A program made the translations under genes and the position numbers. DNA of 64,000 bases from positions 61,820-125,819 of the forward strand of contig WSXV01000006.1 of NCBI GenBank assembly GCA_009773475.1. The letters are read 5' to 3'. Below the pieces are notes generated by a model. The model saw nothing but the letters and a program-made list of their open reading frames with translations. It had not been told where the DNA came from and made no database searches. This document shows, piece by piece, positions 18,551 through 27,642 of this stretch. Within the stretch, counting starts at the first letter, position 1, and each line of letters opens with the position of its first letter. This DNA comes from Desulfobulbaceae bacterium (GTDB lineage Bacteria; Desulfobacterota; Desulfobulbia; Desulfobulbales; Desulfocapsaceae).

Positions 18551-21500
18551 TCAGGACGCTTTTCCTTTGTTACTATCCAGTGCCGTGCGGACCTTGGAGG
18601 CGAGTTCGTTTTGAGAGAAAGGTTTCTGCATGAAATTCACCCCTTCATCCAGCACACCCTGGTGGGTGATGATATCGGCCGTGTACCCTGACATAAACAG
18701 GCATGCCATTCCTGGCTGGCTTGCTTGTAACCGTTCAGATAGGTTGCGGCCGTTCATCTCGGGCATGATGACATCGGTCAAAAGCAAGTGGATTTCGCCG
18801 ACATGCTCACCAGCCAGACCGATGGCTTCCCTTGGATTGTTTGCCGCCAGCACGGTATATCCCAGTTGTTGCAGCATGATCCGGGTCATCTGCAGGATCG
18901 TCAGTTCGTCCTCCACGAGCAGGATGGTCTCATGGCCACACACCGCCGGTTCCGTCGTGTCTTCAGCTTGTAAGTGTCCAGTGCTGCCCAAGTACTTTGG
19001 CAGATAGATTGTGAAGGTCGTTCCTTGTCCCGGTTCGCTGTAAACATTGATAAAGCCGTTGTTCTGTTTAACAGCCCCGTACACCGTGGCCAGGCCAAGA
19101 CCGGTTCCTACACCGATGTCCTTGGTGGTAAAAAATGGTTCATAAATGTGAGCCAATGTCTGTTTATCCATGCCGCAGCCAGTGTCGCTAACGGTAATCT
19201 GTACATACTCCCCAGATACATAGTCAGCATGAACTACGCAATACTCTTTATCGAAGATTCTGTTTTTTGTCTCAACGGTTATTTGCCCAACGCCTCCGAT
19301 AGCATCCCGAGCGTTGACGCAGAGGTTGGCCATAATCTGGTCGATCTGTGACGGGTCAACCTTCACCAGCCACAGATCGGCCCCGGGAACCCAGGTGAGT
19401 TTTATGTTCTCTCCGATGAGCCGCCTGAGCATCTTCAACATCCTCTCCACTGTCTCATTCAGGTCAAGTACTTTGGGGGAGACATTCTGTTTTCTGGCGA
19501 AAGTCAGCAGTTGCCGGGTAATATCGGCAGAGCGCCTGCCTGCATCATGGATTTTTTCCAGGTCGTCAAAAAGGGGCTGACTCCGGTCCATCTTCCGCAT
19601 GGCTATTTCTGCATGTCCAAGAATCACACTGAGCATGTTATTAAAATCATGCGCCACGCCTCCTGCCAGAAGAGCCACTGACTCCAATTTCTGGGCCTGC
19701 TGGAGTTGGGATACGAGTTTGACATTTTCTTCCTCAGATCGCTTGCGCTCAGTAATGTCGATGATCGCACCAATAAGTCCAATGATCTCCCCTCGCGAGT
19801 TCATTAGTGAAGCCTTATGGAAGATGACATCATGCAGGACACCATGGGTGTCCTGAACCTTCGATTCGTACACCTGTGATCCTTGTTTTTCAAACAGCTC
19901 AGCGTCCTTGGCATGATAGATTTGGGCAAGTTCGAGAGAATGGGTGTCAAAGACGTTTTTCCCGATCAGGTGCTCTTTGGTTTTCCCGTAAAAGTCTTCA
20001 AAGGCCTTGTTGAACCCCAGGTACCGCCCGGCAATATCCTTGTAGAAAACCGGAATCGGCATGGTTTCAAGGAGTGAAGCCTGGAACGCCTTACTTTCAT
20101 CCAGTTGATGCAGGGCCGCATCTTTTTGGGAGAGCGCGCGGGCAAGCTTGATTGTGCTGTAGCTCAGGGAGGAGATCATCTTCGAGAGGCTTCCATAAAA
20201 GGCCATGGTTGCCTCGACCGTTTCATGACTCCAGCGCGGAACCCGATCAAGGGCTGCAAGATACTCCTTTTCGTTAAAGCCGTATTGTCTGGCCTGGTTT
20301 CTGAACAGCTCGTAATCAATCACCTCGTCATTGTAGAAAAACTGTCCGAGGAACACATTGCCCAGATGCCTGTCACCGATCACGACGGGAGTGGCGATAT
20401 CCCATAGATTGTTATTGCAATGATACGCCTTGCACGTCCCTGCCGGGACGTCATTGATCAGTAACGTGTCGCTTTCTTTGCAATTTTTCAACGTTTCCGG
20501 ATGTTTTCGATGGAATTTGGTGCAGATGTCCTGCCAACCGGTACCGACCAGGACCTTCCCTTGATCATCAATAATGCCGATCCCAATATTCGTGATCCGG
20601 TGCAAATGCTCCATCATGGTTTGCAGTGCCGGGGCATCGATAATATCGGCAAGCTCCAGGGTGCCGACATCTCCCTCCGGTTCGAGGAGGACCTGCAGTT
20701 TTTTGCGGACGGCCGCTTCGCTTTTGCGTAACGCTTCCTCGGCATTTTTGCGTTCGGTGATATCACGGAACTCTGTCACCCGAACCATCCGCCCTTTATA
20801 GGGAATGACCGTCCCTCGAATGAAGACGGGGAAGACTGTGCCATCTTTGCGCAACCCTTCAGCATCATAGGGTAGCTCAAAACTATGTCGAATATGCTCC
20901 CGCACCACTTCCCGCCAATCCGGTGCAATGAGCTTGAGCCCATCCATGCCGATAAGCTCTTCACGGGAGTAACCGGTCAGGTCTGACAGACCTTGATTGC
21001 AGTCTAAAATCATTCCTTGATCATGGATAACAATTCCACCAAAAGAGGCGTTGTGCAGCGCTCGAAAGCGTTCTTCACTGTCACGCAACGCCTCCTCCGA
21101 CTTTTTCCCTTCGGTAATGTCTCGCCAGACACAATGATAGCCGGGATGTCCCTGGATATCTATAATCTGTGCCTTGACATGGACATTCCTGATTTCTCCA
21201 TTCTTGGTCCGTTGCAATGTCTTAAACTCGGCCTTCCCGTCACGGATAACACCTGCAACACGTGCAGCTGTTTCTTCCACCGTCTCCGTGGCCTCCACAT
21301 CACCTATACTGAGTTGTGCAAACTCTTCGCGGGAATATCCCAGTTGCTGATGCGCTGCCGTGTTGAATTCTAAAAATCGTTTTGTCTCCAGATCAATAAT
21401 CAGGAGACCATCAGGGGACTGCTCAAACATTATCCGTCGCAGTACCGCTTCCTTCTCAAAGGCTTGTTCTAAGACCTTGCTTTTACTAATGTCACTCAAC

Positions 21501-22069
21501 ACAATAAGGCATTCAGGAGTGCCGGCAGCGTTTAAAACGAGCGTAGATTCAAGCCGTGCCCAGAAAGGAGGTTTGTTGGCTCGCAACAGTCGTAACTCGC
21601 AGGTCTGCACCTCTTTTGTCGAGAAGAGTTGCTTGCGGTGCAGGTAATAGCGGTCCTGATCATCGGGGAGAACAAATCTGGTGAACGGCTGCCCGATCAG
21701 CGTACCGCGCAATGATCCAAGCAGGTTAGCGACTGTGAGGTTGGCCTCCAGCACCGCATCTTGTCCAGAAAGGGTGCAATAGCCAACCGGCGCCAAGTTG
21801 TAGAGGTCGAAATAGCGAGATTTCGATTCCTCAAGTTCCAACTGCGCTCGATGCAATTCCTCATTCTGCATCTCGAGCTCAAATTGGTGTACTTGCAACT
21901 CGTGAAGTATCACCCCGGTTTGTTCGGACGAAAAGGACCCCACGTCTTCCCTTGATTGAGCTGTTTTTTCTCGAGACAGGTATTCAGCCTTTTGCCGGAG
22001 GGTCGTGGTAGTGCGGGACATGGTCGTAGAGGGGGCAGCAGGTTCGGGGTTTTTATCCTTCGTGGTCAT
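18551..22069 (-). CDS. Hybrid histidine kinase with PAS and PocR sensory domains
   Basis: 1172 residues, no membrane segments. After a basic N-terminus and coiled-coil come three PAS domains (about 90-430), a PocR domain (about 465-640), another PAS (about 665-785), HisKA with His807 (GGVAHDFNNMLSVIL), HATPase, and a C-terminal receiver (LLVEDELT, LLTDVIMPEMNG). PocR domains bind small molecules such as propanediol-type hydrocarbon derivatives; the cluster of Cys/His here (TCKAYHCNNN) fits the family. I chose the ATG at 22069 because GGAGGGG precedes it; an upstream start adds eight residues. No partner regulator is adjacent, so this is an orphan hybrid. Confidence 0.93.
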   Translation of the reverse strand: MTTKDKNPEPAAPSTTMSRTTTTLRQKAEYLSREKTAQSREDVGSFSSEQTGVILHELQVHQFELEMQNEELHRAQLELEESKSRYFDLYNLAPVGYCTLSGQDAVLEANLTVANLLGSLRGTLIGQPFTRFVLPDDQDRYYLHRKQLFSTKEVQTCELRLLRANKPPFWARLESTLVLNAAGTPECLIVLSDISKSKVLEQAFEKEAVLRRIMFEQSPDGLLIIDLETKRFLEFNTAAHQQLGYSREEFAQLSIGDVEATETVEETAARVAGVIRDGKAEFKTLQRTKNGEIRNVHVKAQIIDIQGHPGYHCVWRDITEGKKSEEALRDSEERFRALHNASFGGIVIHDQGMILDCNQGLSDLTGYSREELIGMDGLKLIAPDWREVVREHIRHSFELPYDAEGLRKDGTVFPVFIRGTVIPYKGRMVRVTEFRDITERKNAEEALRKSEAAVRKKLQVLLEPEGDVGTLELADIIDAPALQTMMEHLHRITNIGIGIIDDQGKVLVGTGWQDICTKFHRKHPETLKNCKESDTLLINDVPAGTCKAYHCNNNLWDIATPVVIGDRHLGNVFLGQFFYNDEVIDYELFRNQARQYGFNEKEYLAALDRVPRWSHETVEATMAFYGSLSKMISSLSYSTIKLARALSQKDAALHQLDESKAFQASLLETMPIPVFYKDIAGRYLGFNKAFEDFYGKTKEHLIGKNVFDTHSLELAQIYHAKDAELFEKQGSQVYESKVQDTHGVLHDVIFHKASLMNSRGEIIGLIGAIIDITERKRSEEENVKLVSQLQQAQKLESVALLAGGVAHDFNNMLSVILGHAEIAMRKMDRSQPLFDDLEKIHDAGRRSADITRQLLTFARKQNVSPKVLDLNETVERMLKMLRRLIGENIKLTWVPGADLWLVKVDPSQIDQIMANLCVNARDAIGGVGQITVETKNRIFDKEYCVVHADYVSGEYVQITVSDTGCGMDKQTLAHIYEPFFTTKDIGVGTGLGLATVYGAVKQNNGFINVYSEPGQGTTFTIYLPKYLGSTGHLQAEDTTEPAVCGHETILLVEDELTILQMTRIMLQQLGYTVLAANNPREAIGLAGEHVGEIHLLLTDVIMPEMNGRNLSERLQASQPGMACLFMSGYTADIITHQGVLDEGVNFMQKPFSQNELASKVRTALDSNKGKAS

Positions 22070-22336
22070 GGTGAATCCCCTCCATGGAGTCAAGCCTTAA
22101 TCTTGCCGATCGGTCAGTTAATGCAACAGCAAACCGCCACTTTCTTACTTACATTTCTTGGCGAGAATAGCTAACCGGCTGCATATCCCAACTTTTTTCT
22201 GAAAATATACCAACGAACATCCAAAGTGTCCAGCAGGGAACCGAACCTAACTCCCCCATGCATTTACATACGTATTCAAATAGTTTTACAGGATGCCACT
22301 TATGGGTCACAACGGCAACTGTTATGATGCCGCCTC

Positions 22337-22371
22337 CTTCTCGTCCCCATGCGCCACATAGGAACGAGAAG
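22337..22371. repeat. Degenerate REP-like hairpin
   Basis: Arms CTTCTCGT and ACGAGAAG pair perfectly around a core containing CCCCATGCGCCACATAGG, a decayed version of the core seen at 18479-18513. The inner part has accumulated mismatches. It lies between the PocR kinase and the 395-residue membrane protein. Confidence 0.6.
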
Positions 22372-22397
22372 ACCAACCAGACAGTGAATCACTTCGG

Positions 22398-23585
22398 CTA
22401 TTTTTCCTTCTTGGGATTGTCAGAAAAGACGGAGACAAAACGATCCATGGCGGTAAAAAGCAGTTCAACACTGTAGCCTGCAAGGAAGGCGACGGCAAAC
22501 TGGGACAAGGAAGCCAACGGCAGCTGAACATTCCCGCCGTCCTTGATAAACCAGACGATGGCCAGACCGGACAAGGCGCCAAGGTTCATGCGCAATCGAA
22601 AGCCGATATCCGATTCGGGGGTATAGGTCAGGTCTCTGATCTGGCGGGCAAGGGTGCGCAGGACATAGGTGGTGGCACCCAGCAGTCCGTAAAGGATCGG
22701 CAGCAGATAAATCTGCAGGGCATGGAGCACAAACGTTGCTGTCTTCAGGGACTTGAGCAGCTCCTGGTAGGAATCAAACACAGCAGTTTCAGCAGTGTTA
22801 AGACTCCGCTCCGACGACTCGCTGACAAAACCGCCCAAGAACTCCACCGGCCAGCGCCAGTATCCGTTCCAGTCGTTGAGGATAAGAAGATCCACGTCGG
22901 TCGTCGAGATGGAATTCTCCCGGCGCGCATCAATGGCGCTTATCTCTTCGAGCTTCTTGACCATTTCATCTTCCAGAATTTTCAGATCCCGCTTCATCGC
23001 ATTCTGGTCTGAGGCTATGCCCTTGCCGGCACTCCTTAACTCATCCAGTCGATCGTTCAACTGTTTCTGTTCCAGGAGCAGCAGTTCTTTTTTAATTTTA
23101 TCGGCCTCATCCTGCGCCAGGGTTTTGGCTACATCGGCGGTCAGCAGAAAACCTATCACCCAGTAAATTTGCACAAAAAGCAAAAGAATAAGGGTACATA
23201 GCGCCCACAGTCGAAACCGTCGGACCGACAGGGCGGCAAGGGAAGTCTTCGGCGAAGAGCGCCAGATAAAACCGCGAAATCGGCCAATCAGGGAAGTGTC
23301 GTCCCGCTTGTCATAGCCGGCACGCAGACTCGCCACCGTCACCGGGCTGACCGCTTTAGCCAGGGCCTCCGTTGCCTGCAGAAACTTCGTCTCCATCTCC
23401 ACCAACTCAGCGGCAGAGATTTCGCTTTCATGACAATGGGTTATTTCGACAATGCTTTTGATGATTTCCGGCGGCAGAATAATCCCCGTATCGGAGGCGT
23501 AGAAGAGAAGAAGCCGGGCGTTGCGGATGGGTTCGGTCATGTCCCACCGGGGTGGGACGCTCTTGGGGCTGATCTTTTCTTCCAT
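22398..23585 (-). CDS. Membrane protein with coiled-coil, unknown function
   Basis: 395 residues. A soluble N-terminal region (1-125), one transmembrane helix (about 129-152), a long charged coiled-coil (about 155-222), then two or three further hydrophobic segments (about 283-300, 332-347, 357-376). The coiled-coil would sit on one side of the membrane as a stalk. I recognise no domain. The DUF2914 gene follows 18 bp upstream-to-downstream order on the same strand (this gene lies after it), suggesting a two-gene operon. Confidence 0.7.
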   Translation of the reverse strand: MEEKISPKSVPPRWDMTEPIRNARLLLFYASDTGIILPPEIIKSIVEITHCHESEISAAELVEMETKFLQATEALAKAVSPVTVASLRAGYDKRDDTSLIGRFRGFIWRSSPKTSLAALSVRRFRLWALCTLILLLFVQIYWVIGFLLTADVAKTLAQDEADKIKKELLLLEQKQLNDRLDELRSAGKGIASDQNAMKRDLKILEDEMVKKLEEISAIDARRENSISTTDVDLLILNDWNGYWRWPVEFLGGFVSESSERSLNTAETAVFDSYQELLKSLKTATFVLHALQIYLLPILYGLLGATTYVLRTLARQIRDLTYTPESDIGFRLRMNLGALSGLAIVWFIKDGGNVQLPLASLSQFAVAFLAGYSVELLFTAMDRFVSVFSDNPKKEK

Positions 23586-23603
23586 GGTTACATCCCCTCG
23601 ATT

Positions 23604-24143
23604 TCACCTGACCAGAATTTCATACTGACAGGCCTTGTCCCCCTCACACAGAACGGCGCTGCCATCGGCATAGACGACTTTCACCACCCATTTGCCCCGG
23701 CGGATGTTTTCCTTCATGCTCCATGTTGTCCAGTCAAAAAAACCGCGACGGTTGATTTCCGACTCCAGAGCCCCGACCAAATTCCGGCTGCCGGCCGGAA
23801 TCTTGATGTTATCAATCATCTCGGTGACACCTTCAGAGGAGGCGCCGATAACCGAGTAGCGAAACCACTGGTGATAGATGGGCAGCTTCCCAGCCTCCTG
23901 CAGCCGCTGCAATGCCCATTCCGAGCCGGTCACCTTCATCCATAAATAGAGCGAGGCAACAGGGGCGGTATTGCTGTAGACCACGCCATGACTCCTTGCC
24001 TCGACACCATCCGTCCACACCGCTTTCTCAACCGTAAGGCGAGCATCATCGGCACGAGCCAGATCGGCGGGGAACAATCCCCAGATACACAGGCAGAGGA
24101 TAAAAAACTGAACGATATTGGGATGCTGATGATTGTCGGCCAT
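23604..24143 (-). CDS. Exported DUF2914-like protein
   Basis: 179 residues. A signal peptide (hydrophobic I-V-Q-F-F-I-L-C-L-C-I-W-G-L-F then A-R-A) precedes a beta-rich domain containing W-S-M-K-E-N-I-R-R-G-K-W-V-V-K-V-V and Y-A-D-G, the hallmark of DUF2914 (a domain often linked to envelope or polymer-degrading proteins). The ATG at 24143 follows AAGGAGA at good spacing, so the upstream ATG at 24170 is rejected. It is transcribed ahead of the coiled-coil membrane protein 18 bp away, so both may act in the envelope. Confidence 0.7.
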   Translation of the reverse strand: MADNHQHPNIVQFFILCLCIWGLFPADLARADDARLTVEKAVWTDGVEARSHGVVYSNTAPVASLYLWMKVTGSEWALQRLQEAGKLPIYHQWFRYSVIGASSEGVTEMIDNIKIPAGSRNLVGALESEINRRGFFDWTTWSMKENIRRGKWVVKVVYADGSAVLCEGDKACQYEILVR

Positions 24144-24826
24144 TTCTTTCTCCTTTTTCGTGTCATGCAATCAACTGAAAATGCCGGAAAGAAAATCTTT
24201 TTCGCAAAAGGACGGAGACGGGACTGTAACAGTCCCTGGGATTCTGCCTCCCCTTTTCGTGTTGTCAAGAACAACACTCAGACTTCGTTGTCTCTGCCGG
24301 CGGGGCTGTGGACTTATTATATGATGCGGGAATTTTGAGGGAATTGCAAGGGATCGACAGCGACTATAAACGCAAGCCTGTCAACTTGCCGAAAAAGCAT
24401 TGAGAAAGCAAGCGAGCGGTGACGAAGAAGTGCGGGAAGTTTGGTGAGGAGCAGCAGAGTACAGTCACACTAACGTGCAGGTTTCAATGCACATTGGAGT
24501 GAGTCAATATGGAGTCCAATCAGGAGCAAACACGAGCGTGACAAGAACTCCTTAAAATCAGCCTTCATTCTTGATCATTTATTGTTATAACAAGTAGTTA
24601 CCTGCCACCCATCATTTCCCATCAAGTTGTTCCCTGCATTCAAGTCGGCACCTTCGTCGGTCGCACTTTCCGCCATCCCTGGCTCGTATCGTGCGACACT
24701 GCAGGCAGCATCCATGCTTTGCGGCTGCACTGCGTGGTTACTAAACGAACTATCCGTACTTGCTTCACCACCGCTCGCTTGCCTTCTCGGTCGGTGTCAA
24801 CTTGAATGCTTCATAACCGGAAAATC
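24144..24826. other. Long non-coding region with diverged inverted repeats
   Basis: 683 bp between the end of the carbonic anhydrase gene (transcribed leftward) and the start of the DUF2914 gene. Reading frames here are short or run into the antisense of the carbonic anhydrase gene. The region contains inverted, diverged repeat arms (separate entry) and looks like the remnant of an inserted element. The first 150 bp (24144-24300) should hold the DUF2914 promoter. Confidence 0.5.
24402..24809. repeat. Nested diverged inverted repeats
   Basis: Arm 24402-24435 matches the reverse complement of 24754-24790, with a perfect 14-bp core (GCAAGCGAGCGGTG at 24408-24421; complement at 24769-24782) and partial matches on both sides. 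A second pair, 24636-24652 and 24793-24809 (GCATTCAAGT core), agrees at 15 of 17 positions and encloses the right half. Two overlapping inverted pairs suggest two inverted copies of one degenerate element rather than a single hairpin. Confidence 0.5.
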
Positions 24827-25612
24827 TCAATGGCCAGATTTTGCCATGGCATCAATGGCCCTGGCCGGATTCTGCTCCACCTTCTTTAGGATTTCACTTA
24901 CCTTGGCCTCAGGCAGCCATTCGACCTTGCCGGTGCCCACGTCATACATCGCCCCGACGACCTTGGCCTTGCCGCTTTTCACCTGTTCGCGGACTGCTGG
25001 ACTTTTCATAAAGAGATCATCGATTCCCTGCCACACATTTTCTTCAATGGCATAGGGAACAACATCTTTACCATGCTTGTCCGGATGCATTGCCATGGCC
25101 TGCTTGACCGCTGGCTCGATATTGTCAACCAGGGGTGGAATATTGCGTTCAAGGGCATGGCCATGGCCTTCAATCGCGGCTGTAACGGCGGTAACGGCGC
25201 CGCACTGCGTATGTCCAAGCACTACCAGAACAGGGGTGTTGACATGGAGCATCCCATACTCAATGGAGCCGGCCTCATCCACATCCACCACATTGCCTGC
25301 CACCCTGACCACGAAGATGTCCATGACTCCGGCGTCAAATATCCGTTCCACAGGCACCCTGGAATCCGAACAGGAAATGACCGTGGCATAGGCATAATCC
25401 CCCTGGTTTTCTTTGCCAGCCTGGATTAGACGCTTGGTGTCGGTATTCGGATTAGTGGATTTATTGGCCACAAAACGACTATTCCCCTCCTGCAACATCT
25501 TCACGATCTCTGCTGGAGCAGGTTTCTGTACGCTGCTGTTTGCTTGGCTTTGCACTCCGGTAACTGCCAAAAAACAACACGCAAGGGCAAACGTCCTGAT
25601 CATTTTCTTCAT
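24827..25612 (-). CDS. Periplasmic beta-class carbonic anhydrase
   Basis: 261 residues: a signal peptide (cleavage near SQA-NSSV) and a beta-carbonic anhydrase domain. The zinc ligands are visible: Cys and Asp in I-S-C-S-D-S-R-V-P-V-E (about 80-90) and His/Cys in L-G-H-T-Q-C-G-A-V (about 133-141). It converts CO2 and bicarbonate in the periplasm, useful to an organism exchanging CO2 or formate-derived carbon. An AAAGGAG site precedes the ATG. It is a single gene between unrelated neighbours. Confidence 0.95.
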   Translation of the reverse strand: MKKMIRTFALACCFLAVTGVQSQANSSVQKPAPAEIVKMLQEGNSRFVANKSTNPNTDTKRLIQAGKENQGDYAYATVISCSDSRVPVERIFDAGVMDIFVVRVAGNVVDVDEAGSIEYGMLHVNTPVLVVLGHTQCGAVTAVTAAIEGHGHALERNIPPLVDNIEPAVKQAMAMHPDKHGKDVVPYAIEENVWQGIDDLFMKSPAVREQVKSGKAKVVGAMYDVGTGKVEWLPEAKVSEILKKVEQNPARAIDAMAKSGH

Positions 25613-25671
25613 TTAATCATTACTCCTTTTAGTGATAAAATTACAAAGAACTCATCCTTAACCATAAGATA

Positions 25672-25701
25672 TCTGTAGCCTCTTTCAAAACTGCTTGTCA
25701 A
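25672..25701 (-). promoter_or_regulatory. Possible promoter of the carbonic anhydrase gene
   Basis: On the minus strand a perfect TTGACA (25696-25701) is followed after 18 bp by TACAGA (25672-25677). The -10 box is weak. The start codon is 60 nt downstream. Confidence 0.35.
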
Positions 25702-25727
25702 GTCTCAAAAAATATTATGGTCCTGCC

Positions 25728-26450
25728 TCATTTCTCCATCACCTTGTTCCCTTTATTGAGGCAAGGGAGTTCCCAGTTAATTGGTGACTTAGACTGATCC
25801 TGCAAATAACCATTTGCCTTGGAAAAATGCTGGTTCCCAAAAAAACCACGATGCGCAGACAATGGGGACGGATGAACCGACTGCAGTACCAGGTGACGCT
25901 TTGGATCTATGATCGCGCCTTTTTTCTGGGCATAACTGCCCCATAAGAAAAACACCAGCCCGGAATGTTCGCAGTTCAGCCGTTGAATTATGGCATCGGT
26001 GAAACGCTCCCAGCCCTTTCCCTGGTGGGAAGCCGCCCGGTCCATTTCCACGGTGAGCACACTGTTTAACAGAAGTACCCCCTGTTCCGCCCAGCTGGTG
26101 AGATATCCATGGTTGGCTGGCGGGATGCCAAGATCTGTCTGGATTTCTTTGAAAATATTTTTTAGCGAAGGAGGAATGGCCACCCCCGGCATAACTGAAA
26201 AACAGAGTCCGTGCGACTGTCCCGGACCGTGATACGGGTCCTGCCCGATGATCACCACCTTCACGTCCTCAAAGTCAAGCAGGTTCATGGCATTAAAGAT
26301 ATTTTTCCCTTCCGGGTAAATGGTCTTGCCGGCCTGCTTCTCCTGGAGCAGGAACTCTCTGAGGTTTTGCATATACCCCTGGTCAAATTCACCGCCGATC
26401 CGACTCTTCCAGGAAGGGCTCAGCTGAACTCGATCTTGTATCTCAGACAT
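25728..26450 (-). CDS. ung: Uracil-DNA glycosylase, family 1
   Basis: 240 residues. It has the water-activating motif [10 protein letters not shown] (Asp and Tyr of the catalytic pocket), L-L-N-S-V-L-T-V, and the leucine-loop motif [13 protein letters not shown] containing the catalytic His. It removes uracil from DNA to start base-excision repair. Length is normal. It lies alone between the carbonic anhydrase and SEC-C genes on the same strand. Confidence 0.97.
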   Translation of the reverse strand: MSEIQDRVQLSPSWKSRIGGEFDQGYMQNLREFLLQEKQAGKTIYPEGKNIFNAMNLLDFEDVKVVIIGQDPYHGPGQSHGLCFSVMPGVAIPPSLKNIFKEIQTDLGIPPANHGYLTSWAEQGVLLLNSVLTVEMDRAASHQGKGWERFTDAIIQRLNCEHSGLVFFLWGSYAQKKGAIIDPKRHLVLQSVHPSPLSAHRGFFGNQHFSKANGYLQDQSKSPINWELPCLNKGNKVMEK

Positions 26451-26524
26451 TGGACAACCCCTTTGTGTGGTTCACAGTTTTCTTGGCGCTCGTTTTCAAA
26501 TTCAGAAAGAAAGATGGGGGAAAG

Positions 26525-27532
26525 TTATTCGGCGAAAGAGACAAATTGGTCGAGAAAAGGTAATTTCTTCACCTCATAGAGCTCGGGCCGGGCCCCCTTC
26601 GTTACTTTCCGCAACTCGGCCAGACCGAAAAATTCAGCAAAGCACATCAGTGTCCGATAAAAATAGGCATGGCGCACGGTTTCTTCAATCGTTTGATACG
26701 AGTTTTCCTCGACTTCACGAAACATGTCGGGAAAGGCGTTTAAAAAGATATCTTCGTAAAATGACTGCGGCCTGGATATGCCGCCGTATTTCTGCAAGAG
26801 AAAAAGAGTAAACAAACCGGCCTGCTGGATAAAAGGAATATCCTGATACCTGTCACGATAGGCCCAGTTGAATTTTTGCACATAGGCCGTGAAAAGATCT
26901 ATATATAGGGCCTCCACCCCATGAGAGGTGATTTTTTTGCGACATTTAGCGGTAAGAATGAATTTCCCCTTGAATTTCCGAACAAGTCCGGCCAATTCCG
27001 CCACCACCCGCAGGCAGTGCATCTCAAAAAAATCCATCTCCGAGCGGATACTGCCAAACCGCATATTTTCCGCATATTTCTCCTGCCCCCAGAAGGAAAG
27101 CGCCGCCTCCCGGCAAAAACGCTGGGGCAGGTTGCCCTTTGCGGTCGGTGATAAGCCCTGCTCTCCGATGGCCTCGACAAGCAAGGTAAACAGGACAAAC
27201 ACAGGAGACTCCGAGGGCGGTTCAAACGACTCAGCAAACCTCACCATTTCCGGGGAATCCAACGGAAAGTACAGGACACGATGCATCAGAGACGGAGAAA
27301 GGCCATGAAATGACGCAAGCGGACTGATGTTTTGTTTTTGCGTCAGCTGGCTCATCACCGCATTCACCTCTTCCAACGATGAGAACTCCCGGCTCTCCAA
27401 CCCAGCCCGAATCTCGTCCATGATCTCCCGGATGCCGGTCGGGCCGCCCATGTCGGCCTGTTTATCAAGACAACACTTTTTATATTTCTCTCCGCTTCCG
27501 CATGGGCAGGGATCATTTCTGTTGATTTTCAT
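26525..27532 (-). CDS. SEC-C zinc-motif protein of unknown function
   Basis: 335 residues. The N-terminus is a SEC-C metal-binding motif (N-D-P-C-P-C-G-S-G-E-K-Y-K-K-C-C, residues 5-20), which binds one zinc through Cys residues and often mediates contact with ribosomes or SecB-like partners. The remaining 300 residues are helical, with no family I recognise. An unpaired GGAG precedes the ATG. Its stop lies 74 bp before ung on the same strand. Confidence 0.75.
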   Translation of the reverse strand: MKINRNDPCPCGSGEKYKKCCLDKQADMGGPTGIREIMDEIRAGLESREFSSLEEVNAVMSQLTQKQNISPLASFHGLSPSLMHRVLYFPLDSPEMVRFAESFEPPSESPVFVLFTLLVEAIGEQGLSPTAKGNLPQRFCREAALSFWGQEKYAENMRFGSIRSEMDFFEMHCLRVVAELAGLVRKFKGKFILTAKCRKKITSHGVEALYIDLFTAYVQKFNWAYRDRYQDIPFIQQAGLFTLFLLQKYGGISRPQSFYEDIFLNAFPDMFREVEENSYQTIEETVRHAYFYRTLMCFAEFFGLAELRKVTKGARPELYEVKKLPFLDQFVSFAE

Positions 27533-27642
27533 GGCGGGTCAATCTCCTTTTCGTTGTGAGACAATTGCTGCTGTTGACCGTTCTAACGATTAATAAGTCT
27601 GCACCGTGCATCTGGAAAACGGCTTGGAATGCAATCAGACAA

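Noticed and set aside
24627..25055. 142-residue plus-strand frame
   Set aside because: Mostly antisense to the well-supported carbonic anhydrase gene and starts in repeat-derived DNA.
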